From Kribbella jiaozuonensis (GTDB lineage Bacteria; Actinomycetota; Actinomycetes; Propionibacteriales; Kribbellaceae): 64,000 bases of DNA. The notes under the pieces are model-generated. The model was not told the origin of the DNA. It saw only the letters and a program-made list of their open reading frames with translations, and did no database searches. The first letter of the stretch is position 1, and every line of letters begins with the position of its first letter. The translations under genes were made by a program, and so were the position numbers. Below, piece after piece: positions 34,072 through 41,977 of the stretch. Location of the stretch: contig NZ_SZPZ01000002.1 of assembly GCF_005233875.1 (NCBI RefSeq), forward strand, positions 496,001 to 560,000, written 5' to 3'.

Positions 34072-35130
34072 ATGCCCGACGAGAATGTGATCGTGCCAAA
34101 GGTGGGGATCCGGGATGTCGCGCGTGCGGCGGGTGTCTCCGTCACGACCGTTTCGCACGTACTGAACGACACTCCGCACACGCGAACGAGTGAGGCGACC
34201 CGGGACCGCGTGCGATCGGTCGCCCGAGACCTCGGGTACACGCCGAACCGGCTCGCCCGCGGGCTGCGGACCCGCGCGTCGGACATGATCGGCCTGCTCA
34301 CCGAGGAGATCGCGACCACCCCGCACGCCGGCCGGATCATCCTCGGCGCCCAGGAGGAGGCGAGTCGGCACAACCTCACGCTCGCGATCATCAACTCCCA
34401 CCTCGACGCCGGCGCGGACGCCCGCCGCGCCGACGCCCGGGCACTGATCGAGCGTCAGGTGGACGGCATCATCTACGCCACGGTCTTCCACCACGAGGTG
34501 TCGGTGCCGCGCGAGCTGCGCGCGGTGCCGGCCGTGTTGATAGGAGCCCTGGACCGACAAGGCGTCGTACCCGCCGTACTGCCGGACGAGGCCAGCGGGG
34601 CGGCCGATCTCGTTGCCCTGCTGGCCGACGCCGGGCATCGGCGGATCGCGTTCGCGGACTCGAGTATCGAGGTTCCGGCCACTCAGGGGCGCCTGGTCGG
34701 CTACCTCCGCGGTCTCGAGCAGGCAGGTATCCCGCGGGACGACCGACTGATCACCTCGGGTGTGTCGGAGGCCGGCGGCGGATACACAGCCAGCCTCGAA
34801 CTGCTCGATCGAGACGATCGGCCGACAGCAATCTTCTGTTACAACGACCGGATGGCGATGGGCGCCTACCGCGCGGTCCAGGAGCTCGGCCTGCGAGTTC
34901 CCGATGACGTGTCGATCGTGGGCTTCGATGACCAGGCGCCCATCGCGGCCAGTGTCTACCCGGCGCTCACCACCGTCGCCCTGCCGCATTACGAGATGGG
35001 CGCCTGGGCGGTGGGCACCTTGACCCGGCTCATCCAGAGCAGCAGTACCTCGTGGTACCGCTCGACGCACCCGACCTGGCTACCCTGCCCGGTGGTCGTC
35101 CGCGAGTCGGTTGCCCAGCGCAACCATTGA
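34072..35130 (+). CDS. LacI-family transcriptional regulator
   Basis: 352-residue repressor. The N-terminal helix-turn-helix and hinge span about residues 11-60 (VGIRDVARAAGVSVTTVSHV ... LGYTPNRLARGLR); a periplasmic-binding-like effector domain follows (AIFCYNDRMAMGAYRAVQEL, VPDDVSIVGFDD). ATG lies 1 base after the GH172 stop. It is the obvious candidate for binding the operators at 29.68-29.85 kb. A long hairpin overlaps its stop codon. Confidence 0.93.
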   Translation: MPDENVIVPKVGIRDVARAAGVSVTTVSHVLNDTPHTRTSEATRDRVRSVARDLGYTPNRLARGLRTRASDMIGLLTEEIATTPHAGRIILGAQEEASRHNLTLAIINSHLDAGADARRADARALIERQVDGIIYATVFHHEVSVPRELRAVPAVLIGALDRQGVVPAVLPDEASGAADLVALLADAGHRRIAFADSSIEVPATQGRLVGYLRGLEQAGIPRDDRLITSGVSEAGGGYTASLELLDRDDRPTAIFCYNDRMAMGAYRAVQELGLRVPDDVSIVGFDDQAPIAASVYPALTTVALPHYEMGAWAVGTLTRLIQSSSTSWYRSTHPTWLPCPVVVRESVAQRNH

Positions 35131-35143
35131 CTCGCGGACGACC
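35094..35143 (+). terminator. Long two-part hairpin at the end of the LacI gene
   Basis: Outer stem GGTCGTCCGCGAGTC (35094-35108) pairs perfectly with GACTCGCGGACGACC (35129-35143). Inside it GGTTG pairs with CAACC around a CCCAGCG loop, with a 3-nt bulge ATT. The stop codon lies within the structure. No T tract follows. The next 80 bases to the neighbouring gene are otherwise featureless. Confidence 0.7.
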
Positions 35144-35223
35144 TCAGCTGGACCTCACTCTGGACAACGCGACCTGCACCACGTCTCCGCACTGGAGCAT
35201 CGCCAGCCGCGGAGGCGTCGACG

Positions 35224-35394
35224 CTAGCGGCGGCGGCCCCAGCGGCCGGCGCCGATGCCTGCCAGGTGGAGGGCGATGCAGAGGAGGCCGGCCATCAGCA
35301 GGGTTTGGGGGGTGAAGGCGTCGCTGACGCGGGCGTTGGCCCAGTCGAGGATGAGGGCCAGGCCGAAGATGACGGCGGCGATGATGGCGAACAT
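35224..35394 (-). CDS. Small membrane protein, two helices (56 residues)
   Basis: Begins MFAIIAAVIFGLALILDWA and has a second span LLMAGLLCIALHLAGI, ending in a basic tail. ATG 35394 is preceded by AGAAGGAG. The length and hairpin-membrane topology match many uncharacterised actinobacterial small proteins. Ends facing the LacI gene. Function unknown. Confidence 0.7.
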   Translation of the reverse strand: MFAIIAAVIFGLALILDWANARVSDAFTPQTLLMAGLLCIALHLAGIGAGRWGRRR

Positions 35395-35517
35395 GATTGC
35401 TCCTTCTGGCGAGCGGGCGGAAGTAACTTTCATGTACCCATGCGCTATCGCGGATAGACCGTTTCGCGGAGGCTGTGGAGGGTATGGTCGGCCGTTTGAA
35501 TTTCGCGGATGCTGCGG

Positions 35518-36123
35518 TCAGCGCTCGGCTTTGTTGAGGAGCGTGATGATGAGCTGCTGTTCGGCTTTTGCTTCGTCTGATCCGGTTCCGCCGCGGCCTG
35601 TTGTGAGGTGGGCTAGGTCGGAGGGGGTTGAGCCGTGGTTGTTGGCGAGGTTGGGGTTGGCGCCGGAGCGGACGAGTTGGTCTACGGCGGCTGAGCAGCG
35701 GTTGCGGACGGCTCGGTGGAGGGGAGTGACGCCGCCTAGCGCGACTGCGTTCGGGTCGGCGCCGGCTTTGATGAGGTAGGCGATGACGGCTTGCTGAGCG
35801 GTTGGGTTCCAGTTCGGTGAGCCGGGTGCGCCGATGGTTGCCGCGTGCAACGGTTGGGCGCCGCGGCGGTTTCGGGCGTTGATGTCGGCGCCGCGCGCGA
35901 TCAGGTCTCGGGCGAGGTCGACGTCGTACGCGAAGGCTGCGGCGTGTAGGGCGGTGTCGCCTTCATAGAGCTGGGCGTGGCACTGGCCGATGAAGAACTC
36001 GTCGGGGCGTGCCAGCCGCGCCGTTACCAGCGACGGTGCGGCGTCGAGTGATGCCGTCACGGTCTGACGATCGCCTGCTGCGATGGCTGTCAGCAAGGTG
36101 GGAAGGTCTTTGACGTCGGCCAT
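35518..36123 (-). CDS. Ankyrin-repeat protein
   Basis: 201 residues, about four ankyrin repeats: GDTALHAAAFAYDVDLARDL, RRGAQPLHAATIG, GGVTPLHRAVRNRCSAAVDQ and a degenerate one at HGSTPSDLAHLT. No signal peptide, so a cytoplasmic protein-binding scaffold. Its coding strand is C-rich toward the 3' end. Divergent from the SnoaL/DUF1772/NIPSNAP operon. Confidence 0.88.
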   Translation of the reverse strand: MADVKDLPTLLTAIAAGDRQTVTASLDAAPSLVTARLARPDEFFIGQCHAQLYEGDTALHAAAFAYDVDLARDLIARGADINARNRRGAQPLHAATIGAPGSPNWNPTAQQAVIAYLIKAGADPNAVALGGVTPLHRAVRNRCSAAVDQLVRSGANPNLANNHGSTPSDLAHLTTGRGGTGSDEAKAEQQLIITLLNKAER

Positions 36124-36329
36124 ATGGCACGTTACCTCCCGCTCACCGAACCCGTCCGCTCTCGCGGTGAGGAGGCCAACAGGCGGCCCGCGGATGACGT
36201 TCGGCTGGGACTGTGGATCAGCTCCGTCAGGTTGACGTAGCCGCCCTCAAGGCGGCGCGCGACCCCGGTGCGGTCAGCGCACGGCCGCGGTGTCGCCGAC
36301 CGTTGGGGTGGAGCAGCCCGTGCAGTCAC

Positions 36330-36408
36330 CTAGCGGCGCTAGATATCCTAGCGTTGCTATTGACTGAAGTGATGAGGACCGCTAGCGTTGCTAGGGCTAG
36401 CAGTGCTA
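36330..36408. promoter_or_regulatory. Four TAGC-N3-GCTA operator-like repeats
   Basis: CTAGCGGCGCTA (36330-36341), CTAGCGTTGCTA (36348-36359), CTAGCGTTGCTA (36382-36393) and CTAGCAGTGCTA (36397-36408). All share TAGC-N3-GCTA. Two lie upstream of the -35 and two cover or follow the -10, a layout typical of a TetR-type repressor site cluster. The cognate protein is not in this window. Confidence 0.65.
36360..36388 (+). promoter_or_regulatory. Promoter of the SnoaL/DUF1772/NIPSNAP operon
   Basis: TTGACT (36360-36365), 17-bp spacer, TAGCGT (36383-36388). The -10 box is part of the third TAGC repeat, so repressor binding would exclude polymerase. Confidence 0.65.
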
Positions 36409-36428
36409 ACCACTTTGAGGACACGGAA

Positions 36429-36851
36429 ATGACTGCACCTGAACGACAGCTCGTCGACCTGTACGTCGAGATGCTGAACACTCACGCCCCGGACCTGGTG
36501 GACCGGTTCGTTGCTGAGGAGTACGTCAACCACAACGACTTTGTCAGTGATGGGCGCGAGGCCAATCGGCAGTTCTGGACTGCCTTCTTCGTTGGGCTGC
36601 CCGACGTGGAGGTCACGATGGAGGACCTGATCGTGTCCGGTGATCGGGTCGTGGGTCGCTTCGTCTACCGGGGTACCAACACCGGGGACTTCCTGGGCAT
36701 CCCGGCCAGTGGCAAACCCGTTGAGATGCGCAGCATCGATATCTGGCGCGTCGAGGACGGCATGTTCGTCGAGCACTGGGACGAGCTGAACCTGATGCAG
36801 ATGTTCCAGCAGATCGGGGCGCTGCCGTCGCTTGGCGGTCCGGAGGCCTAG
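36429..36851 (+). CDS. SnoaL-like ester cyclase family protein
   Basis: 140 residues: TAPERQLVDLYVEMLNTHAP, YVNHNDFVSDGREANRQFW and DLIVSGDRVVGRFVYRGTN are typical of the SnoaL/limonene-hydrolase-like group, ending in WDELNLMQMFQQIGALP. ATG 36429 is chosen after the promoter; the frame extends upstream only through the operator region. First gene of a three-gene operon with DUF1772 and NIPSNAP proteins, often linked to small-molecule oxidation or detoxification. Confidence 0.88.
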   Translation: MTAPERQLVDLYVEMLNTHAPDLVDRFVAEEYVNHNDFVSDGREANRQFWTAFFVGLPDVEVTMEDLIVSGDRVVGRFVYRGTNTGDFLGIPASGKPVEMRSIDIWRVEDGMFVEHWDELNLMQMFQQIGALPSLGGPEA

Positions 36852-36853
36852 GC

Positions 36854-37324
36854 ATGACTTTGCTCTCGCAGTTCGCCGCGCTCTTGGCGATCGTCAGTAC
36901 GGGGATCGTCTACGGCACCGATGCATTCTGCGCGCTGGTCCAACGGTCCGCGCTCGCGCGAGTCGATGACAGCACCCTCACCGCGGTGATGGGCAACGTG
37001 CACCGGTTTGGCGACCGGCGAATGCCTGTCCCGGGAATCGTCGGGGTCATCGCCGCCGCGACCGCATCCGTGCTCGCTGCGGCGGTCGGCCGTCCTGCCG
37101 GATCAGCGGCCGCCGGCGTGGCGTTTCTGTTGCTGGTGGTGTGGGTGCTCCTTTACCTGCGGATCAGCGCGCCTATCAACCGCAGACTCATCGCGGCCGC
37201 TGACGCCAACGAAACTCCCGCGAACGCTCGCACCCTGCAACGGGACTGGGATCGCATCATCGTCCCGAGAGCCGTCCTGCAAGGCGTGGCCGTCCTCGCC
37301 CTCGGCGTCAGCCTCATCAGCTGA
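36854..37324 (+). CDS. DUF1772 membrane protein (anthrone-oxygenase-like)
   Basis: 156 residues with four membrane segments (LLSQFAALLAIVSTGIVYGT; VPGIVGVIAAATASVLAAAV; AGVAFLLLVVWVLLYL; VLQGVAVLALGVSL) and the conserved loop INRRLIAAAD with a downstream RDWDR. Two bases after the SnoaL-like stop. Family members include fungal anthrone oxygenases, but most bacterial ones are uncharacterised. Confidence 0.85.
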   Translation: MTLLSQFAALLAIVSTGIVYGTDAFCALVQRSALARVDDSTLTAVMGNVHRFGDRRMPVPGIVGVIAAATASVLAAAVGRPAGSAAAGVAFLLLVVWVLLYLRISAPINRRLIAAADANETPANARTLQRDWDRIIVPRAVLQGVAVLALGVSLIS

Positions 37325-37364
37325 ACCAACCGTCGCAGGCAATACCGAAAGGATTCTGACGATC

Positions 37365-37682
37365 GTGTACCAGCTCAGGATTTACACGCTGCGCACGGCC
37401 GAAGCGCTCCGCGAGTACGCGACCGTGCACTGGCCGCGGCACATCCCGAGCCTGCGTGAGTTCGGCGTTACAACGCACGGCATCTGGACCGATCACAACG
37501 CCGGCGCGCATCGCCTGATCGCCCTCATCGCGTACGCCGATGGTGCCGAGCCCGCCGACGTCACCGCGGCGTACATGGCGAGCCCTGAGTTCGCGGCGGA
37601 CATGCAGGGCTTTGACACCAGCAACATCCTCAACGTCGAGGAACTGCTACTCGACCCGACCGCCACCTCGCCGCTGTCCTGA
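37365..37682 (+). CDS. NIPSNAP family protein
   Basis: 105-residue ferredoxin-like-fold protein beginning VYQLRIYTLRTAEALREY and ending in ...ILNVEELLLDPT, as in the family. GTG 37365 is the best start; a GAAAGGA motif lies about 11 nt upstream, slightly long. Third gene of the operon. Function unknown, possibly binding small ligands of the same pathway. Confidence 0.8.
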   Translation: MYQLRIYTLRTAEALREYATVHWPRHIPSLREFGVTTHGIWTDHNAGAHRLIALIAYADGAEPADVTAAYMASPEFAADMQGFDTSNILNVEELLLDPTATSPLS

Positions 37683-37719
37683 CTTCGCGTCATCGCCATC
37701 TTGCTCGCGTACTAGTCAG

Positions 37720-38381
37720 ATGGGCTCGTATCGTCAGGTTGTGGCGGGTTGGGAGAGTCTGCGGGTGGATCTGCGGCGGCTGCACGAGGAGGCGCCGGAA
37801 GCGCTCGTCGTGCTGCCGGACCCGGACAGTGAGCGGCGTGAGCGGCCGATTCGTATCGACTTGGCGGCGTGGGCGACGGACATTGCTGCCGAGCTGAAGG
37901 CTGAGTACGGCGACCTTGTGGAGCTGCGGGTTGGGGCCATGACGTTTCCGGCTAAGCAGCTGTGGGTGAACGAGTACTCGCGCCAGTTGCGCGGAGCACC
38001 CGCTGAGCGTGCGGGGCTCGACGTACGTGCTGCGACTCCGTTGTCGGTTCGGACCGGGCGGTCGCCGCGCAAGGACGTACTGGTGACGAATCGGACGGAC
38101 CATGAGCAGGTGCTGCTCACGATGGGCGAGCTGGGGTCGAGGGTGACCGATGGTTCGGGCAACGTGGTCGGCATGTTCGTCGGACCGCAGCCGCTGCCGC
38201 GGGTGGGGTTCCGGTTGGGGCTCATGGGAGCCGGCTTGTGCCTGTGCTGATTGGGACGGCTTCCGTCATTCCTGAACTGGGGTATGCGGTTCCGCCGGGG
38301 GAGTGGAGTCTGGTTGTGTCGTTGCAGACCGATGAGGGCCTCATGGTGTCGGTGCCGTTAACGATGACCATTACGCCGTAG
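37720..38381 (+). pseudogene. Frameshifted hypothetical protein gene (-1 shift near 38218)
   Basis: ATG 37720 opens a frame of 176 residues that stops at 38250 with a nonsense-looking tail (GLMGAGLCLC). Switching one base back at the GGGG run 38217-38220 continues as AHGSRLVPVLIGTASVIPEL... to TAG 38379-38381, a sensible beta-rich ending (GYAVPPGEWSLVVSL). The full product would be about 220 residues; no family recognised. Could be a real mutation, a sequencing error in a homopolymer, or programmed slippage. The N-terminal part looks intact. Confidence 0.7.
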
Positions 38382-38399
38382 CGACGTTGGGAGTTGGCC

Positions 38400-39068
38400 T
38401 TGAGTGAGCAGGGGTGGCAGGGGTTTCTTGATGCGGAGGGTGGGGGCGACTGGGTGGTTCTGCATGGCGGGGCGGTCGCGGTGTTTCGGGTGGCGTCGAT
38501 GGTTGAGGGGGCTCGGTTGGCTGGGGCGGTGGCAGAGGTGCCTGGGATGGAGGGCGCGTTGCTGACGCTGGCTGATGGGCAGCTCAGTGTGCGGTTGACG
38601 CGTGGGGTGTTTCGGTTGGAGGAGCGGCATGTTGAGGTGGCTCGGGCGGTGTCGGCGGTGGCTCGAGCGCATGGTGTGACGGCTGATCGGAGCTTGGTAC
38701 AGGAGGTGTCGTTTGCTGTTGCGGCCCGGCCTGATGCGATTGATGTCGGGTTCTGGCGGGCGGTGCTCGGGTACGACGCGTTGGCCGACGACAACGGGGT
38801 TGACCCGCTTGGTCATGGGTCGACTTTCTGGATGCAGGATCTTGATCCGCGGAAGACACTGCGGCACGCGATGCATGTTGATGTGTCGGTTGCTCGCGAA
38901 CAGGCTGAGGAACGGTTGGCAGCTGCTCTGGCTGCTGGTGGTCGGATCGTCGACGAATCCAGCGCGCCGGGCGCATGGATCCTCGCCGATCGCGCGGGAA
39001 ACAAGGTCTGCATCGCAGCCTGGCCGGATGGCGCCCCAGGCCTGTTCTGGAGCGCTGAACCTTCCTGA
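38400..39068 (+). CDS. Pterin-dehydratase-like / glyoxalase (VOC) fusion protein
   Basis: 222 residues. The N-terminal half, ending in RHVEVARAVSAVARAHGVTA, resembles a pterin-4a-carbinolamine dehydratase-like domain; the C-terminal half is a VOC domain (DVGFWRAVLGYDAL, LRHAMHVDVSV, GAWILADRAGNKVCIAAWPD). TTG 38400 chosen because GGGAG precedes it by 6 nt; TTG 38394 is the alternative. Unusually rich in TTG/GTG/GGG codons. Substrate unknown. Confidence 0.75.
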   Translation: MSEQGWQGFLDAEGGGDWVVLHGGAVAVFRVASMVEGARLAGAVAEVPGMEGALLTLADGQLSVRLTRGVFRLEERHVEVARAVSAVARAHGVTADRSLVQEVSFAVAARPDAIDVGFWRAVLGYDALADDNGVDPLGHGSTFWMQDLDPRKTLRHAMHVDVSVAREQAEERLAAALAAGGRIVDESSAPGAWILADRAGNKVCIAAWPDGAPGLFWSAEPS

Positions 39069-39115
39069 AGGCGCACCGGTGCCGCTGGCGAAGGGTGGTG
39101 CGGCGTGAACGGCGG

Positions 39116-39505
39116 CTAGAGGCGGCGTGGGTGGTGGCCTACGAAGACGTGGTCTTGGCCTGTGCAGGGGACGACGTTGGCGGTGGTTGTAGGGACCGAG
39201 CCTCCGCCTACGGACACCTCGTCGCCTACGTGGGCGATTGTCTGGCCGGTTGGGTCTAGGAGGGCGGGTTTGTTGTCGCGGATTGCGATGGTTGTGCCTA
39301 CGGGCCAGGCGACGTCGACCAGATGTTCGGCGGGGACGATGCCGAGCTTGTCATCGAGGCGACTGACCTGGACGCGGACGACGAGGCAGTTTGTGGCGGG
39401 GTCGATGTCGAGGGTTCCGATCAGCTGAGCGAGGAGTTCCTCGAGTAGGAATGTGTGTTGGACTGTCACGCCCGGCAGTCGGGCGTCGGCGTTGGGCTCG
39501 GTCAT
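39116..39505 (-). CDS. Hypothetical protein (129 residues)
   Basis: Starts with a good GGAGG ribosome site before ATG 39505. The product has a helical start (TVQHTFLLEELLAQLIGTLDI) and then short beta segments (CLVVRVQVSRLDD, TTIAIRDNKPALLDPTG, VGDEVSVGGGSVP). No signal peptide, no membrane segment, and no family I recognise. Divergent from the phosphotransferase gene. Confidence 0.65.
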   Translation of the reverse strand: MTEPNADARLPGVTVQHTFLLEELLAQLIGTLDIDPATNCLVVRVQVSRLDDKLGIVPAEHLVDVAWPVGTTIAIRDNKPALLDPTGQTIAHVGDEVSVGGGSVPTTTANVVPCTGQDHVFVGHHPRRL

Positions 39506-39551
39506 CGAGCACCTCCAGAGGAATCGACCGGCTTCAGTATTGCTTGGCGGC

Positions 39552-39557
39552 TAGCCT
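39552..39557 (+). promoter_or_regulatory. Leaderless -10 box of the phosphotransferase gene
   Basis: TAGCCT, 7 nt (CGGAGGA), ATG 39565. The purine-rich spacer touches the start codon and is too close to serve as a ribosome site, favouring leaderless translation. Confidence 0.5.
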
Positions 39558-39564
39558 CGGAGGA

Positions 39565-40473
39565 ATGAGATGGCTGGCGGACGGGTCTGCGGGGGCGGTT
39601 GTCGAGGCGTTAAGGGAGGTTGGACTTGGCGATCTCCCGGTTGTGGTGAGGGAATCGGTCGGCGGTGATCCCACGTGGTGGTCGGCTAGCGCGGTTGTGG
39701 GTGGGCGGTACGTCGTGAAGTTCGCGTGGTCGGAGCCCGCTGCGTTGCGGCTGGCGCATGAGATCGACGTACTGGACGCCTTGGGACGGGAGCCGGCGGT
39801 TTCGTATCTACCAGAGGTTGTTGCCAGTAGCACCGATCCGTTGTTGTTGGTGACTGCATTGGCGCCGGGTGAGTCGTTGTTCGAGATTGTGGATTCCGTT
39901 GACCGGGACGAGGCTGGTCGACAGCTCGCCCAGTTCATGGCGGAGTTGCATGAAGCGGGCGAGCGCCTGCCTGAGGCGCCGGATGCGTCGTTGCAGCCGG
40001 CAACGACAGCCGTCTTGCGCGAGCAGTTTCCGAAGTGGGCTCGGGCGGATCAGTGTGCTGAGGTCATCAGGTGGTGCGACTGGGCGGCCGACGTACTGCG
40101 GTCGCCTGGTCCGCAGGTCCTGGTGCACGGCGACCTGCACGGCGGGAACCAGCTGTGGGACGGCGGGAAGCTCCGTGCCGTTGTGGATTTCGAGACCGCT
40201 GGCCTCGCTGATGCGGAGTACGACCTGCGGACGTTCCCCGGCCCTGGCATGGGTCCCGGCGTTGAGTTGCTGACGGCCACCATGCGTCACTATGCGCAGA
40301 TCACCGGGCGGGAGCTGTCGGTTGAGCGGGTGATGGCGTGGCACTTGCGTACGGCGCTGGGCGACGCGCTGTGGCGCAGCGAAGCCGGAGTACCGCTGCC
40401 GGATCACCGAACCGCGGCAGAGTGGGTCGACGATCTCGCGGATCGATTTACTGCGCTGGGCATCTCGTGCTGA
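39565..40473 (+). CDS. Aminoglycoside phosphotransferase-family protein
   Basis: 302-residue kinase-like enzyme. The nucleotide-binding lobe has the Lys in GGRYVVKFAW; the catalytic loop is VLVHGDLHGGNQLWD (HGDxxxxN) and the metal-binding Asp lies in VVDFETAG. Such enzymes phosphorylate small molecules such as antibiotics or sugars. Nothing nearby identifies the substrate, and resistance should not be assumed. Confidence 0.85.
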   Translation: MRWLADGSAGAVVEALREVGLGDLPVVVRESVGGDPTWWSASAVVGGRYVVKFAWSEPAALRLAHEIDVLDALGREPAVSYLPEVVASSTDPLLLVTALAPGESLFEIVDSVDRDEAGRQLAQFMAELHEAGERLPEAPDASLQPATTAVLREQFPKWARADQCAEVIRWCDWAADVLRSPGPQVLVHGDLHGGNQLWDGGKLRAVVDFETAGLADAEYDLRTFPGPGMGPGVELLTATMRHYAQITGRELSVERVMAWHLRTALGDALWRSEAGVPLPDHRTAAEWVDDLADRFTALGISC

Positions 40474-40543
40474 GCTGACCCACAACTTCTTGCCCAGGTC
40501 GCCGAGGAGTGGCCTACTGGGACTCAGGAGCGGGGGAGGCGTC

Positions 40544-41020
40544 ATGTCTACATCTATCAAGCCCTTTGCTGCGCGGGCCGACGACGGAGTGAGGCTGGCG
40601 ACGCCCACCAAGGGGTCGATCGTCATCATGGCGGATACGTTGCAGACCAACGGTTCGCTGACGGTGATGGAGTTGGAGGTCCATCCGTACGACGGGCCGG
40701 CGGCGCACACTCATTTGCGCGAGGACGAGGTGTGGTACGTCCTCGACGGCGACTTCCGGTTCAAGGCGGGCGACGAGATGCTGCGGGCCACGACCGGCGG
40801 GATGGCGTTCGGGCCGCGTGGGGTGCCGCACGCCTTCCAGAACGTCGGCGAAACCGTGGGACGGCTGCTGATCATCACCACGCCGTCGGGGGTCGAGCGG
40901 TTCTTCGAGCAGACCGACAAGATGTCGCGACCGGTGGATCCCGAGGAGCTGGCGGCGATCGGGCATGCCAACTGGATCGAGTTCGGCGGGCCGCCGCTCT
41001 CGGTGTCCGATCCGCTTTAG
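40544..41020 (+). CDS. Cupin-domain protein
   Basis: 158 residues; cupin motif 1 is PAAHTHLREDEVWYVLDGDF and motif 2 is FGPRGVPHAFQNVG, with two His and one Glu for metal binding. GGGGGAGG precedes ATG 40544. Could be a small dioxygenase or isomerase. Convergent 4-bp overlap with the hydrolase gene. Confidence 0.85.
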   Translation: MSTSIKPFAARADDGVRLATPTKGSIVIMADTLQTNGSLTVMELEVHPYDGPAAHTHLREDEVWYVLDGDFRFKAGDEMLRATTGGMAFGPRGVPHAFQNVGETVGRLLIITTPSGVERFFEQTDKMSRPVDPEELAAIGHANWIEFGGPPLSVSDPL

Positions 41021-41799
41021 GCCTTGGCGGTCAGGTTGTTCGCGGCGAGCCAGGTGTCGATGTGGGACATCGTGGTCTTGAGGATCTCGCCGAAGAGGAT
41101 CATGTGGTCGGCGTTGGTGAGTTCTTGGTAGGTGGCGTTCTGGTACTTCGAGGCGGTGGTGCGGCAGACCGCCGGCGCGACGGTGCGGTCCTGGGCGCCG
41201 CCGAAGATGAGGACGGGGCCGGTGATCGCGGCGTAGTCGACGCGGGATGCTTTGCGGCGGTCTAGTTGGGGGAAGGCCATTTCGCAGTACGCGCGGCCTG
41301 ATTCGGTGACGAGGTCGGCGAAGAGGGCGCGGGAGTCTTCCTCGGTCTGCGTGATGCGGCCGCCTACGTGGAACTTTTCCCAGGTGGGGTAGAGCGGTTT
41401 GGCCCAGGGGCGGGGCTGGAGGTAGTGGCTCAGGAAGAGGCGGCTCATGGATGGGTACATGGCGAAGATGCCGGCGGCCGGGGCTGGGCAGACGCCGATG
41501 AGGCCGGCGTGGTTGGTCCGCGCGGCGACTAGCTGGGCGAGGAGGCCGCCGAGGGAGTGGCCGAGGATGAGGGGTGGGGAGTCGAGGGACTCGCAGAGGT
41601 CGACCAGGTCATCGGCGTAGTCGGTGAGGCTGAGGGTGGCGATGTGGGGCGAGCCTTCGAGCAGGGGGAGTTCGTGGTGGCGGAGGGTGGGCGTGTGGAC
41701 TGTGAACCCACGGTCTTCGAACGCGGCCCGGGCCTCGTGGAAGTGGCTGCCGCGACCCCAGGTCCCGTGGATGAGAACAACATGCTCGACATCGCTCAT
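41017..41799 (-). CDS. Alpha/beta hydrolase
   Basis: 260 residues. HGTWGRGSHF (oxyanion region), nucleophile elbow ILGHSLGGLLAQ, acidic residue in IFGGAQDRTVAP, and His in LTNADHMILFGE are all seen. A C-terminal amphipathic helix ends the protein. Substrate unknown; the size and cap region resemble esterases. A leaderless-type promoter precedes it. Confidence 0.88.
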   Translation of the reverse strand: MSDVEHVVLIHGTWGRGSHFHEARAAFEDRGFTVHTPTLRHHELPLLEGSPHIATLSLTDYADDLVDLCESLDSPPLILGHSLGGLLAQLVAARTNHAGLIGVCPAPAAGIFAMYPSMSRLFLSHYLQPRPWAKPLYPTWEKFHVGGRITQTEEDSRALFADLVTESGRAYCEMAFPQLDRRKASRVDYAAITGPVLIFGGAQDRTVAPAVCRTTASKYQNATYQELTNADHMILFGEILKTTMSHIDTWLAANNLTAKA

Positions 41800-41806
41800 G
41801 CGGCTG

Positions 41807-41812
41807 AAGCTA
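41807..41812 (-). promoter_or_regulatory. Leaderless -10 box of the alpha/beta hydrolase gene
   Basis: On the minus strand TAGCTT (41812-41807), 7 nt, then ATG 41799. No ribosome site. Confidence 0.5.
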
Positions 41813-41977
41813 TCGGACGGGGGCGCGGGAGGTAGGCATGCTGGTGCGTGTCACTGGATCTGTGCAGGTCGTACGAGGTGCACAGGTTTTGGCGAGGTGA
41901 GACGACGATCCGCCTGGTCGAGCACAGGTGTCGGTAGCGCGAGAGGGTTGCCGCGGCGGGAGCTTGCTGGTTCGACG

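Larger units (their letters stand above)
36124..36428. other. Divergent regulatory region, 305 bases
   Basis: The half next to the ankyrin gene shows nothing beyond a GGGAGG ribosome site for that gene. The other half (36330-36408) holds a good promoter flanked by four related inverted repeats, annotated separately. No regulator gene is adjacent. Confidence 0.6.
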
